Shown here: piece by piece, positions 25,608-34,827 of the stretch
Numbering within the stretch: the stretch's first letter is position 1
Layout of the letters: every line of letters begins with the position of its first letter
NCBI RefSeq assembly: GCF_014643535.1
Contig: NZ_BMJQ01000003.1
Span: forward strand, 124,001-188,000
Reading direction: 5' to 3'
Length of the DNA stretch: 64,000 nt
Source: Aliidongia dinghuensis
Lineage (GTDB): Bacteria > Pseudomonadota > Alphaproteobacteria > ATCC43930 > CGMCC-115725
The notes under the pieces: generated by a model
What the model was told of the DNA's origin: nothing
Database searches by the model: none
Seen by the model: the letters and a program-made list of their open reading frames with translations, nothing else
Translations under genes and position numbers: made by a program

Positions 25608-27575
25608 TTGGCTCCCGAGTCCGCTGCGCCCAATCCGATCACGGTCACGCTGCCCGATGGCGCCACGCGCACCTTCGACGGCCCCGTGACCGGCGCCGAG
25701 ATCGCGGCATCGATCGGGGCCGGCCTCGCCAAGGCGGCGCTCGCCATCAAGGTCGACGGCAAGCTCGTCGATCTCTCGCGTACCATCGACCGGGACGCTG
25801 AGGTTGCGATCGTCACGGCGAAGCAGCCGGAGGGCCTGGAGCTCATCCGCCACGACACGGCCCACATCATGGCCGAGGCGGTGCAGGCGCTCTATCCCGA
25901 CGCCCAGGTCACGATCGGCCCGGCGATCGAGAATGGCTTCTACTACGACTTCGCCCGCGACAAGCCGTTCACGCCGGACGACCTCAGCGCAATCGAGGCC
26001 AAGATGCGCGAGATCGTCGCCAAGGACGAGAAGTTCGTCCGCGAGGTCTGGCCGCGCGACGAGGCGATCGCCTATTTCGAGAAGATCGGCGAGAAGTACA
26101 AGGCCGAGCTCATCCGCGATCTGCCGGAGAGCGAGGAGATCTCGATCTACCGCCAGGGCGAGTTCCTCGACCTCTGCCGCGGGCCGCATGCGCCCTCGAC
26201 CGGCAAGATCGGCACCGCCTTCAAGCTGATGAAGCTCGCCGGCGCCTATTGGCGCGGCGACCATCGCAACCCGATGCTGCAGCGGATCTACGGCACGGCT
26301 TGGGCCAGCGACAAGGACCTGGCGCAGTACCTGTTCCAGATCGAGGAAGCCGAGAAGCGCGACCATCGCAAATTGGGCCGCGAGCTCAACCTGTTCCACC
26401 AGCAGGAAGAGGCGGCGGGCCAGGTGTTCTGGCACGCCAAGGGCTGGACGCTCTATCGCACGATCGAGAATTACGTGCGCATGCGCCTCGACCGCGCCGG
26501 CTACCAGGAAGTGAAGACGCCGCAGCTCATCGACAAGTCGCTGTTCGTGGCCTCGGGCCACTGGGACATGTACGGCGACAACATGTTCAAGATCGACGCC
26601 GAGCATGGCGAGGATGGCAAGCCCGCGCGCCAGTTCGGCGTGAAGCCGATGAACTGCCCGTGCCATGTCCAGATCTTCCGCCAGGGACTGAAGAGCTACC
26701 GCGACCTGCCGCTGCGCATGGCCGAGTTCGGCGCCTGCCACCGCAACGAGGCCTCGGGGGCACTCCACGGCATCATGCGCGTGCGCGCCTTCACCCAGGA
26801 CGACGCGCACATCTTCTGCACGGAGGACCAGATCACGGCCGAGTCGGTCGCGTTCTGCGACCTGCTGCAGAGCATCTATCGCGACTTCGGCTTCACCGAG
26901 GTCTCGGTCAAGTTCTCCGACCGGCCTGACGTGCGCGCCGGCACGGACGAGACCTGGGACCGGGCCGAGGGCGCGCTCAAGACGGCAATCGAGGCGGCAG
27001 GATTGCCCTACACGATGAACCCGGGCGAAGGCGCCTTCTATGGGCCGAAGCTCGAGTTCGTGCTCAGAGACGCGATCGGCCGCGACTGGCAGTGCGGTAC
27101 GCTGCAGGTCGATTTCGTGCTGCCGGAGCGCCTGGATGCCTCCTACATCGGCGAGGACGGCCAGAAGCATCGACCGGTCATGCTGCATCGGGCGATCCTG
27201 GGCTCGCTCGAGCGCTTCATCGGCATCCTGATCGAGCAGCATGCCGGCAAGCTGCCGATCTGGCTGGCGCCGGTCCAGGTCATGGTCGCGACCATCACGT
27301 CGGACGCGGACGACTACGCGCGCGAGGTCAAAGCATCGCTCGTCAAGGCCGGGATTCGCGCCGAGGTCGACCTCGCGAACGAGAAGATCAATTACAAGGT
27401 CCGCGAGCATTCGCTCGCCAAGATCCCGGTGCTGCTCGTCGTCGGCCGCCGCGAGGCCGAGGAAAAGACCGTCGCGATCCGCCGCCTCGGCGGAAAGGAT
27501 CAAGAAGTCGTTGCACTTGCCGACGCCATCACTAGATTGTCAGAAGAAGCTGCTGTCCCGTCCACCCATGCGTGA
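25608..27575 (+). CDS. thrS: Threonyl-tRNA synthetase
   Basis: The 655-residue enzyme charges tRNA-Thr. Domains in order: TGS ([23 protein letters not shown]), the N2 editing domain ([16 protein letters not shown] with its zinc-type His pair and [10 protein letters not shown]), the class II catalytic core ([28 protein letters not shown] with the zinc Cys and [10 protein letters not shown]), motif 3 ([29 protein letters not shown]), and the anticodon-binding domain. Length is normal (E. coli 642). The start is TTG at 25608 after AAGGAAA. infC follows 102 bp later, the usual thrS-infC order. Confidence 0.97.
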   Translation: MAPESAAPNPITVTLPDGATRTFDGPVTGAEIAASIGAGLAKAALAIKVDGKLVDLSRTIDRDAEVAIVTAKQPEGLELIRHDTAHIMAEAVQALYPDAQVTIGPAIENGFYYDFARDKPFTPDDLSAIEAKMREIVAKDEKFVREVWPRDEAIAYFEKIGEKYKAELIRDLPESEEISIYRQGEFLDLCRGPHAPSTGKIGTAFKLMKLAGAYWRGDHRNPMLQRIYGTAWASDKDLAQYLFQIEEAEKRDHRKLGRELNLFHQQEEAAGQVFWHAKGWTLYRTIENYVRMRLDRAGYQEVKTPQLIDKSLFVASGHWDMYGDNMFKIDAEHGEDGKPARQFGVKPMNCPCHVQIFRQGLKSYRDLPLRMAEFGACHRNEASGALHGIMRVRAFTQDDAHIFCTEDQITAESVAFCDLLQSIYRDFGFTEVSVKFSDRPDVRAGTDETWDRAEGALKTAIEAAGLPYTMNPGEGAFYGPKLEFVLRDAIGRDWQCGTLQVDFVLPERLDASYIGEDGQKHRPVMLHRAILGSLERFIGILIEQHAGKLPIWLAPVQVMVATITSDADDYAREVKASLVKAGIRAEVDLANEKINYKVREHSLAKIPVLLVVGRREAEEKTVAIRRLGGKDQEVVALADAITRLSEEAAVPSTHA

Positions 27576-27677
27576 GCGGATGGGGATTGCAGGCTCGAAC
27601 GATTCGACCCGGACCGGTGCCCGCGTGATGCCATCACGCCCGGCGCCCATGTCCATTGCACAATTAGGAGGCCGTAC

Positions 27678-28214
27678 ATAGCCAGACCACCCCTCAACCT
27701 CACGCCGTCCCGCGAGGGCCCGCGCATCAATGAGGAGATCAACGTCCCCCGCGTTCGCCTGGTCGACCAGAACGGCGAGATGGTCGGGGTCGTAACGAAG
27801 ATGGAGGCCCTGGCGATGGCCGCCACCGCCGGCCTCGACCTGGTCGAAGTCGCCGCCGCGGCGGACCCACCGGTTTGCAAGATCCTCGACTACGGCAAGT
27901 TCAAGTACGAGGAACAGAAGAAGAAGAACGAGGCCAAGAAGAAGCAGAAGGTCATCGAGGTCAAGGAGATCAAGCTCCGTCCCGGCATCGACGACCACGA
28001 CTACGACGTCAAGATGCGCAGCATGGTCAAGTTCGTGGAGGAAGGCGACAAGGTGAAGGTCACCATGCGCTTCCGCGGCCGCGAGCTCGCCCATCAGGAC
28101 ATCGGCATGAACGTGCTGATGCGCGTGCGCGACGACCTGGACGAGATCGCCAAGGTCGAGCAATTCCCGCGCATGGAAGGCCGCCAGATGACGATGGTGC
28201 TGTCGCCGCGTTGA
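27678..28214 (+). CDS. infC: Translation initiation factor IF-3, ATA start codon
   Basis: The 178-residue IF-3 keeps 30S subunits free and checks initiation codons. The first ATG in the frame (27780) would cut off 34 conserved N-terminal residues ([25 protein letters not shown]). The frame continues upstream to an ATA at 27678 that sits six bases after AGGAGG (27666-27671), and no ATG, GTG or TTG lies in that stretch. IF-3 genes use rare start codons so that the factor represses its own translation; ATA here fits that. The N domain, the Lys-rich linker ([16 protein letters not shown]) and the C domain ([14 protein letters not shown]) are all present. A strong terminator follows. Confidence 0.95.
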   Translation: MARPPLNLTPSREGPRINEEINVPRVRLVDQNGEMVGVVTKMEALAMAATAGLDLVEVAAAADPPVCKILDYGKFKYEEQKKKNEAKKKQKVIEVKEIKLRPGIDDHDYDVKMRSMVKFVEEGDKVKVTMRFRGRELAHQDIGMNVLMRVRDDLDEIAKVEQFPRMEGRQMTMVLSPR

Positions 28215-28244
28215 GCCTCGCCCGCAAGGGATAGACCGAACGAA

Positions 28245-28275
28245 ACGGCCCGGCCGGGGAAACCCGCCGGGCCGT
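28245..28275. terminator. Bidirectional terminator between infC and azlD
   Basis: ACGGCCCGGC and GCCGGGCCGT form a perfect 10-bp stem with an inner CGGGGAAACCC that can extend it, followed by TTGTTGTC. It lies between convergent infC and azlD and can serve both. Confidence 0.75.
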
Positions 28276-28280
28276 TGTTG

Positions 28281-28595
28281 TCAGAACAATTCGGCGGCGA
28301 GCGCCGCGGCGGCGAAGCCGGCGGCCAAGGCCGCCCACTCCTTCTTGGTAACGGCCATCGCCGCGACCGCCCCGACGCTGCCTGCGAGGTTGGGCCATCC
28401 ACCCTCCCAGATCCCGGCCGCGACGAAGGCGATGAACAGGTTGCCCGGTGCCAGCCTGAGGAGCCGCGCCACCAATCCGCCCTGCGGCAGCGCCCCCATT
28501 ACCAGAAAGCCGCCGGCCCGCATGGCATAGGCCGCCAAACCCACGGCCAGGATCGCCGGATAAGGACCCCAATCGGTCATCGTCCAGTTAGGCAT
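28281..28595 (-). CDS. azlD: AzlD-type branched-chain amino acid export subunit
   Basis: The 104-residue membrane protein has three or four hydrophobic segments (AILAVGLAAYAMRAGGFLVMG, LLRLAPGNLFIAFVAAGIWEGG, AAMAVTKKEWAALAAGFAAAALAAELF), matching the small AzlD partner. With AzlC it exports branched-chain amino acids or analogues. The ATG at 28595 overlaps the end of azlC by 8 bp, a usual translational coupling. The frame is open to 28631, but the overlap start fits the family length. Confidence 0.9.
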   Translation of the reverse strand: MPNWTMTDWGPYPAILAVGLAAYAMRAGGFLVMGALPQGGLVARLLRLAPGNLFIAFVAAGIWEGGWPNLAGSVGAVAAMAVTKKEWAALAAGFAAAALAAELF

Positions 28596-29307
28596 CGTCA
28601 CCCCGGAGCGCGCTCGCAAGCGTGCCGACACCGCCGCCGATCAGCATGGCCCAGCTCTGGCCGAGCGTGCCGGCCACGGTCACGGCCGCCGCAGCGGACA
28701 GCGCCCAGGGCATGAGGCTGCGCTGCCCACGCCATTGCGTCGGCAGCAGGGCGGCAACGAATGCCAGCGGCAGGAAGGCCGCACCGACCGCAAGCGGCCC
28801 GTGCGGCGTCAACGGTGCCAGATAGCCGAGCGCGGTGCCGCCGATCCAGCCGATCGCCATGGGCACGCTGCAGCCGAAGAGATAGCCCGCATCGCGCCGG
28901 CCCTTGTCCGCCTCCGCGACCGTCATGAGCCACGACGCATCGCCCAGGATCGCCAGGATCGGCAGCATGAGCCGGCGCGGCAGGTCGTGGAACAGCTGCC
29001 GGAGGTGTGCGCCCATCACTAGGTAGCGGGCGTTGGTCGCGACGCAGGCGAGCATCATCGCCGCGATCGGCGGCGGCAGGGCCCAGAGCCCGAGCGTCAC
29101 CGCCTGGGCCGTCGCCGAATAGACGAGCAGGCTGAACAGCACCGCCGGCACGAAACCCAGCCCCAGGCCACGATAGGCCACCCCCATGACCGCGCCGGCG
29201 ATGCCGTTGCTGAGGATGAACGGCAGCGCCGCCACGAAGCCGCGGCGGAAGCCCGTAAACGTGAAGGGTCTGGCGGTTGCCTCGGCGCTTTTCATGGTCA
29301 TGACCAT
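28588..29307 (-). CDS. azlC: AzlC-type branched-chain amino acid exporter
   Basis: The 239-residue large subunit of the AzlCD exporter has the family's opening FTFTGFRRGFVAALPFILSNGIAGAVMGVAYRGLG and several membrane segments (FVPAVLFSLLVYSATAQAVTLGL among them). It is divergent from an ABATE/CGNR regulator gene with only 5 bp between the annotated starts. ATG codons at 29307, 29301 and 29295 are all possible starts; a 14-bp palindrome covers the first codons, so the true start may be 29295. Confidence 0.92.
   Translation of the reverse strand: MVMTMKSAEATARPFTFTGFRRGFVAALPFILSNGIAGAVMGVAYRGLGLGFVPAVLFSLLVYSATAQAVTLGLWALPPPIAAMMLACVATNARYLVMGAHLRQLFHDLPRRLMLPILAILGDASWLMTVAEADKGRRDAGYLFGCSVPMAIGWIGGTALGYLAPLTPHGPLAVGAAFLPLAFVAALLPTQWRGQRSLMPWALSAAAAVTVAGTLGQSWAMLIGGGVGTLASALRGDDA
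29294..29307. promoter_or_regulatory. 14-bp perfect palindrome between azlC and the ABATE regulator gene
   Basis: ATGGTCATGACCAT is its own reverse complement and overlaps the first possible azlC start. It lies 5 bp before the divergent regulator gene. It may be an operator for the ABATE/CGNR protein; no binding site is known to me for that family. Confidence 0.45.
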
Positions 29308-29312
29308 TAGAT

Positions 29313-29936
29313 ATGATCAGGACCATGTCAAGGGACCCTCAGCGCGCGGCAACACAATTCTTCGGCGGCCGGGTCTGCCTCGATTTCGCCAATACGATGG
29401 ATTGGCGAACGTCGGACGCGCCGCAGGAACTGCTGCCCGACTATGCGGCGCTGCTGACTTGGAGCGGCAATCGCCGGACGCTGCCGGCGGCGGCGATCGC
29501 CCGGCTCCGGCCGCGTGCAATGCAGCCAGAGGCCGCGGCCGTGCTGGCACGGGCGCGAGTACTCCGGACCGAGGTCTGGCACGCAGCCGAGGCGTTGATG
29601 CAGGGCGTGCCCGTTACACTGGCCACGTTCAATCGCCATCTCGCGGCCCTGCCCGCCCAGCCGTCGCTCGTCGAGGGAGATACGAGCTATCTCTACGATC
29701 TACCCGGTGCAGCGCTCGACGAGCCGCTCTGGCCGGTGCTCTGGTCGCTGACCGCCCTGCTGACGTCGATCGACGCCAGCCGGATCGGCTGCTGCCATGG
29801 CACGGGTTGCGGCTGGTTCTTCGTCGATGAAAGCCCGAACCGGACACGCCTCTGGTGCTCGAGCGAGGTGTGCGGCAACCGCGAGCGGGCGCGCCGCGCC
29901 TATGCGAAGCGGCGCGGCGGGAGGGCGGCGCCGTAG
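29313..29936 (+). CDS. ABATE/CGNR zinc-finger putative regulator
   Basis: The 207-residue protein matches the ABATE domain family (FFGGRVCLDFANTMDWR at the N terminus) with a C-terminal CGNR zinc finger (GCCHGTGCGWFFVDESPNRTRLWCSSEVCGNRERARRAYAKRR: C-x4-C and C-x3-C ligands). The family is described as putative stress-induced transcription regulators. Being divergent from azlCD, it is a good candidate to control export of branched-chain amino acids; that is inference. ATG 29313 or 29325 are possible starts. Confidence 0.9.
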   Translation: MIRTMSRDPQRAATQFFGGRVCLDFANTMDWRTSDAPQELLPDYAALLTWSGNRRTLPAAAIARLRPRAMQPEAAAVLARARVLRTEVWHAAEALMQGVPVTLATFNRHLAALPAQPSLVEGDTSYLYDLPGAALDEPLWPVLWSLTALLTSIDASRIGCCHGTGCGWFFVDESPNRTRLWCSSEVCGNRERARRAYAKRRGGRAAP

Positions 29937-29952
29937 GCCGCCCTCGCCCGGG

Positions 29953-30750
29953 TCAGACGCCGTAGCGCTGGGCCGGCTTGGCACTCGACAGCCGGGTCGA
30001 CATGGCACGGCGCGCCGCTTCGTAGCTGTCCCACTCCGCCTTGTCAGGCAAGGACGGGATGGTCACGATCTCGCCCTGGTCGAGGCCCGCCAGCGCCGCG
30101 TCGACCAGGTTGTCGGCCGACATGACGATCGCCTCGGGCAGGTTATGAACCGGCAGGCCGGCGATGTCCCAGAATTCGGTCGCGGTGGCGCCCGGCAGCA
30201 CCGCCTGGATGCGCACGCCCTTGTCGCCAAGCTCATGCTGCAGCGACTGGCTGAACGCGAGCACGAAGGCCTTGGTGCCGCCATAGACGCCGTTCAGCGT
30301 CTCCGGCGAGATCGCGACGACCGAGGCGATATTGACGATCGTACCGGTGCCGCGAGCGACGAAGGCCGGAGCGACGGCGTAGGTGAGCCGGGTCAGCGCG
30401 CGCACGTTCAGCTGGATCATGTCGTCCATCTTGTCGACGTCGGACGCGAGCAGCGGCCCGGCACCGCCGACCCCGGCGTTGTTGACCAGCAGCGTGATGC
30501 GCGGATCGCTCTTGAGCGTCGCCTCGATGCGCGCCAGGTCCGCCTTGTCGTTAAGGTCGGCCGCGATCGTCTCGACCGTGCGCCCGGTCTCGGCCGTGAG
30601 ACGCTCTGCCAGCGCCGCGAGCCGGCTCTTGTTGCGGGCGACCAGGATCAGGTCATAGCCGCGCCTGGCCAGGCGGTCGGCATAGACGGCGCCGATGCCC
30701 GAAGACGCGCCGGTAATCAGGGCGACGCCCTTGCTGTCGATATTGCTCAT
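29953..30750 (-). CDS. Short-chain dehydrogenase/reductase
   Basis: The 265-residue classical SDR has the cofactor motif TGASSGIG, NNAG at the end of beta-4, and the active-site Tyr and Lys in VYGGTKAF after a hydroxyl-bearing IASVVAIS strand. ARNKSRL after beta-2 suggests NADP(H). The substrate is unknown. It is divergent from the GlxA-type regulator gene (121 bp between starts) and is probably controlled by it, a common pairing. Confidence 0.92.
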   Translation of the reverse strand: MSNIDSKGVALITGASSGIGAVYADRLARRGYDLILVARNKSRLAALAERLTAETGRTVETIAADLNDKADLARIEATLKSDPRITLLVNNAGVGGAGPLLASDVDKMDDMIQLNVRALTRLTYAVAPAFVARGTGTIVNIASVVAISPETLNGVYGGTKAFVLAFSQSLQHELGDKGVRIQAVLPGATATEFWDIAGLPVHNLPEAIVMSADNLVDAALAGLDQGEIVTIPSLPDKAEWDSYEAARRAMSTRLSSAKPAQRYGV

Positions 30751-30871
30751 TTTTCCTCTCCGAGCCCGGCAGCGGGATGCCGCCGTTTGCTGATTGAAGA
30801 GGTGGGCTTGTGCGCGTCCGTCTCAAACGTCATATATCCGGCGTTTTAGGACATAATCACGGAGACGTTCC

Positions 30872-31819
30872 ATGCAGCGCATCGGCTTCATCGTCTTTCC
30901 CGGCTACCAGGTGATGAGCTTTGCTCTCGTCTCCGTGTTCGAGTTCGCCAATATCGTCGCCGGCCGGCCGGTCTATGACCTGCGCCTCTTGTCGGAAGAC
31001 GGCGGCCCGACCCGCACCTCGATCGGCATCCAGGTTGAGACGACCCGGTTCGACGACACGGCATACGACACCCTGATCGTCGGCGGCGGCACCGAGATCG
31101 AGCCGATGACGCCGGGCCTGATCCAGTTCGTGCGCCAAGGGCTCGGTCGCTATCGCCGGATTGCTGCGACCTGCACCGGCGCCTTCGTGCTGGCGGAGGC
31201 CGACCTGCTCGATGGGCGGCGCGCCACCACCCACTGGTTCCACGCCCGCGCGCTTCAGGCGCAGTACCCGAAGGTCAAGATGGAGGAGGATCGCATCTTC
31301 ATCGCGGATGGGCCGGTCTGGACCTCGGCCGGCATGACCGCCGGCATCGACCTGGCGCTCGCCCTGGTCGAGCAGGACCTGGGGCAGGAGCTCGCCCGTG
31401 CCGTCGCGCGCAAGCTCGTCGTCTATCACCGGCGCGCCGGCGGCCAGTCGCAATTCTCGGCCCTGCTCGAGCTCGAGCCCAAGTCTGACCGGATCCAGAA
31501 TGCGCTGGCTTTTGCCAAGCGCAATCTCCAGACGTCGCTGTCGGTCAAGGACCTGGCCGACGCGGCACGGCTGAGCCCCCGCCAGTTCAGCCGCGCCTTC
31601 CATGCCGAGACCGGCCAGTCGCCGGCCAAGGCGATCGAGAACCTGCGCGTCGAGGCGGCGCGGCTGATGATGGAGCAGAGCCGCCATCCGATCGACGTGG
31701 TGGCCGAGCAGACCGGCTTCGCCGACCGCGACCGCATGCGCCGCGCGTTCCTGCGCGCCTTCGGCCAGCCGCCACAGGTCATCCGGCGCAATGCCCGGGC
31801 GGAAGCCCTCGCCGGCTAG
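30872..31819 (+). CDS. GlxA family transcriptional regulator
   Basis: The 315-residue protein has an N-terminal DJ-1/PfpI-like domain (IGFIVFPGYQVMSFALVSVFEFAN through IAATCTGAFVLAEADLLDGRRATTHW, with the nucleophile-position Cys in TCTGAF) and a C-terminal AraC-type double helix-turn-helix (LSVKDLADAARLSPRQFSRAFHAETGQSPAKAIENLRVEAARLMM and IDVVAEQTGFADRDRMRRAFLRAFGQPP). The signal is unknown. It likely regulates the divergent SDR gene. Its 3' end is 3 bp from the convergent MFS gene. Confidence 0.94.
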   Translation: MQRIGFIVFPGYQVMSFALVSVFEFANIVAGRPVYDLRLLSEDGGPTRTSIGIQVETTRFDDTAYDTLIVGGGTEIEPMTPGLIQFVRQGLGRYRRIAATCTGAFVLAEADLLDGRRATTHWFHARALQAQYPKVKMEEDRIFIADGPVWTSAGMTAGIDLALALVEQDLGQELARAVARKLVVYHRRAGGQSQFSALLELEPKSDRIQNALAFAKRNLQTSLSVKDLADAARLSPRQFSRAFHAETGQSPAKAIENLRVEAARLMMEQSRHPIDVVAEQTGFADRDRMRRAFLRAFGQPPQVIRRNARAEALAG

Positions 31820-31822
31820 GCC

Positions 31823-33049
31823 TCAGGCCGGTACCCGAACCGCCCGGCGCCGCACCACAAGCACCAAGCCGACGAGCCCGGTCGCGAAGGTCAAGGCGCC
31901 CGCCGCCATGATGACCGGCGCCAGGCCGAACCAGCCATAGAGCGTGGGCGCGATCGTATAGGCCAGGAACAGGCCGGCGAAGACCGAGCACATCTGCAGC
32001 CGATAGACCTGCGCCAGCCGATGCGGCGGAAAGCGGCTCTGGATCAGGTGCAGGATCGCCAGGTTCTCGAACGGCCCGTTGATCGCGGCGAAGCCGGCCA
32101 CAAGCATGAGCATCGCCCGGTTCGGCATCAGCGGCAGCAGGAAGACGCCGGTGCCGAAAATGAACTTGGCAATGACGAGCTGCACCTGCGGCCGGCCAGG
32201 GCGCCGGCTCGCAAGGATGAGATTGGTGCCGAGATTGCCGATGCCGTAGGCCGTCATCATCAGGCTGTAGTCGGTGAGCGGGTCCGTGCTGGTCGCCCGC
32301 AGATAGAGCACCATGCCGAGCAGCACGCCCATGGCCCAGGTGAGATTGCCGATCATGTTGCCGACGAGGCCATAGATCACGAGGCCGTGGCCGCGCACGG
32401 CCCGGAGGCCGCCCAGCAGGCTGTCGATCACCGCAGCCGTCCCGGTGACGCTCCGCCGCTGCGGCGCCTCGCCGAGGCCCCGGTTCACCGCGCGCACGGC
32501 CAGCGCCGACAGCAGGAAGGTGATGGCGGTCAGCGTGAAGAACTGCGTCTTCGGCACGAAACCGTTGACCAAAGCGATCAGCGACGGCCCCAGGATACGG
32601 GCCATGCGCTTCGTCGCGTCGAACAGGCCGTTGGTGGCATGGCGCAGCACCGGGTCGGGCGCGATCGCCGGCAGGGTCGCCTGCAGCGCCGGATCGAACG
32701 CCGAGGTGCCGAGCGCCACCGCGCCGGCGACCAGGATCAGGAGCGGCAGGCTCATCATGTGCAGCAGGCCCGCCACCGACAGGACCAGCACCAGCACCGC
32801 ACGCGCCAGATCCGCCGCAATCATGGTGGCACCATGGCGCCAGCGGTCGGTGAGGACGCCGGAGAACAGGCTGCCGAACAGCAGCACGCCCGCCTGCACC
32901 GCCGAGACGTAGCCAGCCTCGCGCCCGATCAGGTCGGCGGCGATCCAGACCACGGCCACCATGTAGAACTCGGAACCGGTGGCGGCCAGCACCTGGCCGG
33001 ACCACAAGAGCGCGATCGGTCGCCGCGCGAGCGGCTTCAGCACAAACAT
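31823..33049 (-). CDS. MFS transporter (EntS-like)
   Basis: The 408-residue protein has about twelve hydrophobic segments and MFS_3-type landmarks: LLWSGQVLAATGSEFYMVAVVW in TM1, and the motif-A loop VLTDRWRHGATMIAADLARA. Family members export siderophores, macrolides or other small molecules. No linked biosynthetic genes give a substrate. It starts with ATG at 33049 and is followed upstream, on the same strand, by the dehalogenase gene at a 155-bp gap, so it may or may not share the message. Confidence 0.9.
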   Translation of the reverse strand: MFVLKPLARRPIALLWSGQVLAATGSEFYMVAVVWIAADLIGREAGYVSAVQAGVLLFGSLFSGVLTDRWRHGATMIAADLARAVLVLVLSVAGLLHMMSLPLLILVAGAVALGTSAFDPALQATLPAIAPDPVLRHATNGLFDATKRMARILGPSLIALVNGFVPKTQFFTLTAITFLLSALAVRAVNRGLGEAPQRRSVTGTAAVIDSLLGGLRAVRGHGLVIYGLVGNMIGNLTWAMGVLLGMVLYLRATSTDPLTDYSLMMTAYGIGNLGTNLILASRRPGRPQVQLVIAKFIFGTGVFLLPLMPNRAMLMLVAGFAAINGPFENLAILHLIQSRFPPHRLAQVYRLQMCSVFAGLFLAYTIAPTLYGWFGLAPVIMAAGALTFATGLVGLVLVVRRRAVRVPA

Positions 33050-33204
33050 CGACAGTCCCGAGCAAGACGAGCGGTTTCAGCCTACAGGGCTTTGTCCGAC
33101 CGCCCCTATGCGCGGTTACGCAAGGCGGGGTTGCAGCGAAATCGTCCCGCCTTCATGCGACAGATCGACCAATAATGCTGGTTGCCTGCGATCTGCCCGC
33201 GGGC

Positions 33205-34095
33205 TCACGCGGGTACGTGCCCGGTCTCGGCAGCGATGCCCGCCTCGACGAGCCAAGTGCGCACCATGCGGCCGATCGTCTCCGGGTGATCCTCCTGCAG
33301 ATAGTGGGCGCCGGGGCCGAGATTGACGACGCGGCAATCCTTGAGCGTGCGGGCGAACTCGGCCGCCGCAGCCGGCGAGACGAGCGCGCCCGGCTCGCCG
33401 CAGAACAGGAGCTTGGGGTAGGTCGAAGCGGCGAGCGCCGCATGGTCTGCACCGCTCGCCGCATGGACGTCGGCCGGCTCGCCGGCGACCGGCAGTTCGC
33501 GCGGCAGGCGCAGGATCGGCTTCCGCGTCTCGGGCGTCGGGAACGGGGTCCGATAGGCGTCCATCTCCGCCGCCGCCAGCGGGCGGATGACCGATCCGGG
33601 CAGGACGCGCTCGATGAACACATTGTCCTCGAGGACCAGCCGCTCGCCCTGCCCCGGCGTGCGGATTGCCTGGAACAGATCGCGCGCCTGTGGCCTCTGA
33701 TGGAATGCATCCCAATTGGCGAACGGCCGGATGAATTCCATGAACGCCAGGCCCAGCATGGTCTCCGGCCGGCGTCGGGCGTGGTGGAACGCGAGCGCCG
33801 TACCCCAGTCCTGCGCGACGATGACCAGGCGGTCGAGGCCGAGGGCGGCGATGAAGGCGTCGAGATAGCGGGCGTGGTCGGCGAAGCGATAGTCGATGTC
33901 GGGCTTGCCCGACCGGCCGAAGCCGATCAGGTCCGGCGCAATGCAGCGCGCAACCGGCGCCACCTGCGGAATGATGTTGCGCCAGATGAAGGACGAGGTC
34001 GGATTGCCGTGCAGGAACAGCACGGTGGGGCCGTCGCTGCCGGCCTCGATATAGGACATGGTCGACCCAAGGACCGCGATCTCGTGATGCGTCAT
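33205..34095 (-). CDS. dhaA: Haloalkane dehalogenase (HLD-II type)
   Basis: The 296-residue alpha/beta hydrolase should cleave carbon-halogen bonds of haloalkanes to alcohol plus halide. By eye the catalytic pentad of DhaA is complete: Asn31 (HGNPTSSFIWRN) and Trp97 for the halide, nucleophile Asp96 (AQDWGTAL), acid Glu120 (MEFIRP) and base His264 (GAHYLQEDHP). Spacings Asn-Asp 65 and Asp-Glu 24 equal those of DhaA (41/106/130), and Asp-His is 168 against 166. Gln95 replaces the usual His before Asp. The start overlaps the tetR stop as ATGA, so the two are translationally coupled. Substrate range is unknown. Confidence 0.9.
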   Translation of the reverse strand: MTHHEIAVLGSTMSYIEAGSDGPTVLFLHGNPTSSFIWRNIIPQVAPVARCIAPDLIGFGRSGKPDIDYRFADHARYLDAFIAALGLDRLVIVAQDWGTALAFHHARRRPETMLGLAFMEFIRPFANWDAFHQRPQARDLFQAIRTPGQGERLVLEDNVFIERVLPGSVIRPLAAAEMDAYRTPFPTPETRKPILRLPRELPVAGEPADVHAASGADHAALAASTYPKLLFCGEPGALVSPAAAAEFARTLKDCRVVNLGPGAHYLQEDHPETIGRMVRTWLVEAGIAAETGHVPA

Positions 34096-34685
34096 GGCGA
34101 AGCCTTTGCGAACAGGGTTGCACCAATGATCTTCTTGAACCGGTCGAGCGGTGCCGGATCGCGGTCGACCTTCATGCGCAGCATGGCGCCCTGCCAGCTA
34201 GAGAGCAGGAAATCCGCGAGGTCGTCCGCGCTGCACGCGTCCGTGATCTCTCCGGCCGCCTGGCCTTCGGCGATGCAGGCCGCGAAGGGCCGACGCCATT
34301 CTTCGAAGATCTGCGACAGGCGGCGGCGCAGCGCCTCGCTGTGCGGCGAGACCTCCAGGCTGAAGTTGCCGATCATGCAGCCGCGCGCCCAGCTCTCGGC
34401 CGCGAGCTTGTCAGTGATCAGATCGAAATAACGCCGGAGCCGCCCAGCCGGCGACGGCCCGTCATCGGCGAGCGCTGCCGCGACCAGAGTGCCGACATAG
34501 GCGAAATAACGATCGAGCACCTCTTCGGCGAACTGCTCCTTTGACGGGAAATGGTTCGTGAAGGAGCCCGGCCGGGCACCCGCCAGATCCGTGATGTCGC
34601 GCACGGGCGCTCCGGCATAGCCGTGCTGCCACAGCATGTGCAAGCCGGCCTGGACGAGGTTTTCGCGGATCGAAGGGCGTGCCAT
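34092..34685 (-). CDS. TetR family regulator, coupled to dehalogenase
   Basis: The 197-residue protein has an N-terminal TetR helix-turn-helix (RENLVQAGLHMLWQHGYAGAPVRDITDLAGARPGSFTNHFPSKEQFAEEVLDRYF) and a C-terminal ligand domain (GCMIGNFSLEVS, as in AcuR/NemR-like regulators). It is upstream of and overlapping the dehalogenase gene, the arrangement of Rhodococcus dhaR-dhaA, and probably represses the operon until a ligand binds. The ATG at 34685 gives MARPSIRENL; five extra codons upstream are unlikely. Confidence 0.92.
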   Translation of the reverse strand: MARPSIRENLVQAGLHMLWQHGYAGAPVRDITDLAGARPGSFTNHFPSKEQFAEEVLDRYFAYVGTLVAAALADDGPSPAGRLRRYFDLITDKLAAESWARGCMIGNFSLEVSPHSEALRRRLSQIFEEWRRPFAACIAEGQAAGEITDACSADDLADFLLSSWQGAMLRMKVDRDPAPLDRFKKIIGATLFAKASP

Positions 34686-34700
34686 ATCGATATAATACAA

Positions 34701-34708
34701 ACGTACGT
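34701..34708. promoter_or_regulatory. Short palindrome upstream of tetR-dhaA
   Basis: ACGTACGT, embedded in the AT-rich stretch TACAAACGTACGTAAACA, lies 16 bp upstream of the tetR start. The position suits an autoregulatory operator, but the palindrome is short. Confidence 0.3.
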
Positions 34709-34827
34709 AAACAGATCAAGCATATCTCGCATCAGGCGAGAATCGCCGCCGCACTGTCGCCGCCGCGCGACATCGGGCAAGTTGATGGCCGCCGCTACGC
34801 AAGGCGACGGGAACGAACGGAGATATC

